Origin: Monodelphis domestica
Taxonomy: Eukaryota; Chordata; Mammalia; Didelphimorphia; Didelphidae
DNA length: 64,000 bases
Assembly: GCF_027887165.1 (NCBI RefSeq)
Contig: NC_077228.1
Span: 178,726,499-178,790,498 of the forward strand
Reading direction: 5' to 3'
Translations under genes and position numbers: made by a program
In this document: positions 62,625-64,000 of the stretch, in pieces
Layout: each line of letters starts with the position of its first letter
Numbering within the stretch: the stretch's first letter is position 1
The notes under the pieces: generated by a model
Told to the model about the DNA's origin: nothing
What the model saw: only the letters and a program-made list of their open reading frames with translations
Databases searched by the model: none

Positions 62625-63308
62625 TCTGTAACTGATGTTACTACACTTTCCTGTCCAGCAGGTCCAACTGGATCATCTTTAAATTTATCACTTGGAAGTT
62701 GTGGTGGTAAAAATTCCACATCTTTTTTCTTTGGGACCTTGTAATACTTCCAGGTTATATGATCTTCATCTTCTTCTAAATTTACAGCTGTACCAACATA
62801 TACCGTAGGCTCCAAAACTTCTGGAAACTGTGCTGGGAAAGAATGAGACAAACCATCTATCCTATCTTCCAATGGTTTAGTAGGTACCAAGGGATCAGGT
62901 GTTGGCATTTGATAGAAATGTTGACTCTGAGGAGTTGAGGGGGTTTTAGTTACTGCTTCGTCAACCACATCACATGGATGAGGACTAAGAGGTGGTGGCT
63001 GAGGGGAGTTTGCAATTTCAGTGCTATGCATCTGAGGAGTCTTTGCCACATCATTAGTTCGGATGTTTGAGAATCTCACTTGGCTGTCTGGAGCAGAGAT
63101 CACCAGCCTCTGACTTGCTGTATCTGTTTCCATAGTATCATCACTAATAGATGCCCGATGGTGAAAAGGAGTCAAGGGACGTTTCTGTGGCTTTTCACTT
63201 TTTTCTTGCTTCTCATTGGCTTTGTGCTTGGGAGCTGCTTGTTGTTGCTGGCCTACAGGTGGTGCCTGCCCCTGTTGTCCAGAATGTCTTGGTTTGAAAT
63301 TTTTGTGC
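62625..63308 (-). CDS. MED13: MED13 exon 9
   Basis: 684 nt, the right-most coding exon of the window, phase 2 in and out. Starts '[20 protein letters not shown]' with a Gln-rich stretch, then '[14 protein letters not shown]', '[20 protein letters not shown]', '[14 protein letters not shown]', '[20 protein letters not shown]', '[20 protein letters not shown]' and '[20 protein letters not shown]'. It is Pro/Ser/Gln-rich and probably largely disordered, with many Ser/Thr-Pro sites. Acceptor CCTCCTTCAG, donor ACAGA|gtatgt. Upstream exons (about 430 residues) lie beyond 64000. Confidence 0.96.
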
Positions 63309-63504
63309 CTGAAGGAGGAAAGTCAAAGAAAGATTTGAAAAACTTAAGTCACTACTATAACTAGTTACTGTCAACATTAAAATAATTTTCAGTACAAATC
63401 TATAGTTTGACAGCTTCTTCCAAGTTAAGAGACAGGACTATATGGATAATTTCAGTTCAAAATAAAAGATTTTAATCAATGGCCTACAACTCAAAAGAAT
63501 ATTG

Positions 63505-63705
63505 AAGGGCAGCTAGATGCTTAATAAACAGAGAGCCAAGCCTGAGAGGTGATCCTGGGTTCACATCTGTCCTCACTTTCTAACAGGATGACTCTGGGCA
63601 AGTCACGTAACCCCAATTACCTAGCCCTTGCCACTCTTCTGCTTTGGAACCAGTACTCAGTATCGATTCTAAGACAATAGGAAAGAGTTTTTAAAATAAA
63701 GAATG
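63505..63705 (+). mobile_element. SINE1-type SINE, diverged head
   Basis: 'GGGCAGCTAGATGC' head, 'GATCCTGGGTTCACATCTG' B box, 'GGGCAAGTCACGTAACCCC' body and 'TCGATTCTAAGACAATAGGA' 3' end. Flanking AAAGAATATTGA / AAAGAATGCTGA look like a degraded duplication. Intron 8. Confidence 0.85.
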
Positions 63706-64000
63706 CTGAAATGAGAGGTTCATGGAAAATAATCTTATTTAGCATCTCTGAAATCATGTGATTATAGCTAGTTTTCCTTAAATGTTTTTAAATTATGTAA
63801 ATGTTAAAGTACAGTTTAAAATTAATTTTAAGTATATGATGATACTGCAAAAACAATAATATTTATATAATAATGACTGACCAAATTCTATCAAAACTCC
63901 AACTGTGGGCAAATTTTGACTCTCTGCTTTAAATCAGATCAAGCCTAGAAAGTATAGTAGTGACCATTGGGATTCCCCTCAAAGAACGATCCAAAGCTTC

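Overview
The window is mammalian nuclear DNA, almost certainly from a marsupial and most likely a didelphid opossum (Monodelphis or a close relative). Three things point that way. Spliced coding sequence on the minus strand reads as MED13, close to but not identical with the placental protein. A tRNA-derived SINE with a long CORE-like body, of the SINE1 type abundant in opossums, occurs eleven times. L1 elements of a marsupial type, with a long purine-rich gap between the two ORFs, sit among dense L2, CR1/L3, MIR and hAT relics. The species call is inference. There are no bacterial or viral operons, CRISPR arrays or phage features.

Layout. Positions 1-4860 hold the 5' three quarters of a young-looking L1 on the minus strand: GC-rich 5'UTR with a YY1-type motif, an intact 307-codon ORF1, a 552-nt spacer, and ORF2 open without a stop from its ATG to the window edge (891 codons, endonuclease plus reverse transcriptase including FADD). 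Positions 4950-13612 are intergenic and repeat-rich: SINE1 copies, an L1/HAL1-like non-autonomous element, L2 and CR1/L3 relics, a degenerate L1, an LTR, and a hAT-like relic with a tRNA-Asp pseudogene inside it.

From about 13613 to the right edge everything belongs to MED13, transcribed leftwards. The 3'UTR of about 4.1 kb (13613-17711) holds an 8-mer match to the miR-208 seed and is free of recognisable repeats. Twenty-two coding exons follow (exons 9 to 30 if the gene has the usual 30), from the stop at 17712-17714 to an exon starting at 63308. All exon junctions are phase-consistent and give 1,744 uninterrupted codons plus the stop, about 80% of the protein. The first exons lie beyond the right edge.

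The introns carry most of the remaining repeats. The largest, intron 9 (47084-62624), contains a complete but dead 6.3-kb L1 in antisense orientation with a near-perfect 15-bp target-site duplication. Intron 12 holds older L1 pieces with a nested SINE1. Intron 28 contains a 7SL RNA pseudogene, plus a G-run and CA-repeat array just downstream of the exon 28 splice donor.

MED13 encodes the large subunit that links the CDK8 kinase module (CDK8/19, cyclin C, MED12, MED13) to core Mediator. The one host gene seen is therefore a transcription regulator. The rest is mobile-element history, of which the open L1 is the only part that looks potentially functional.
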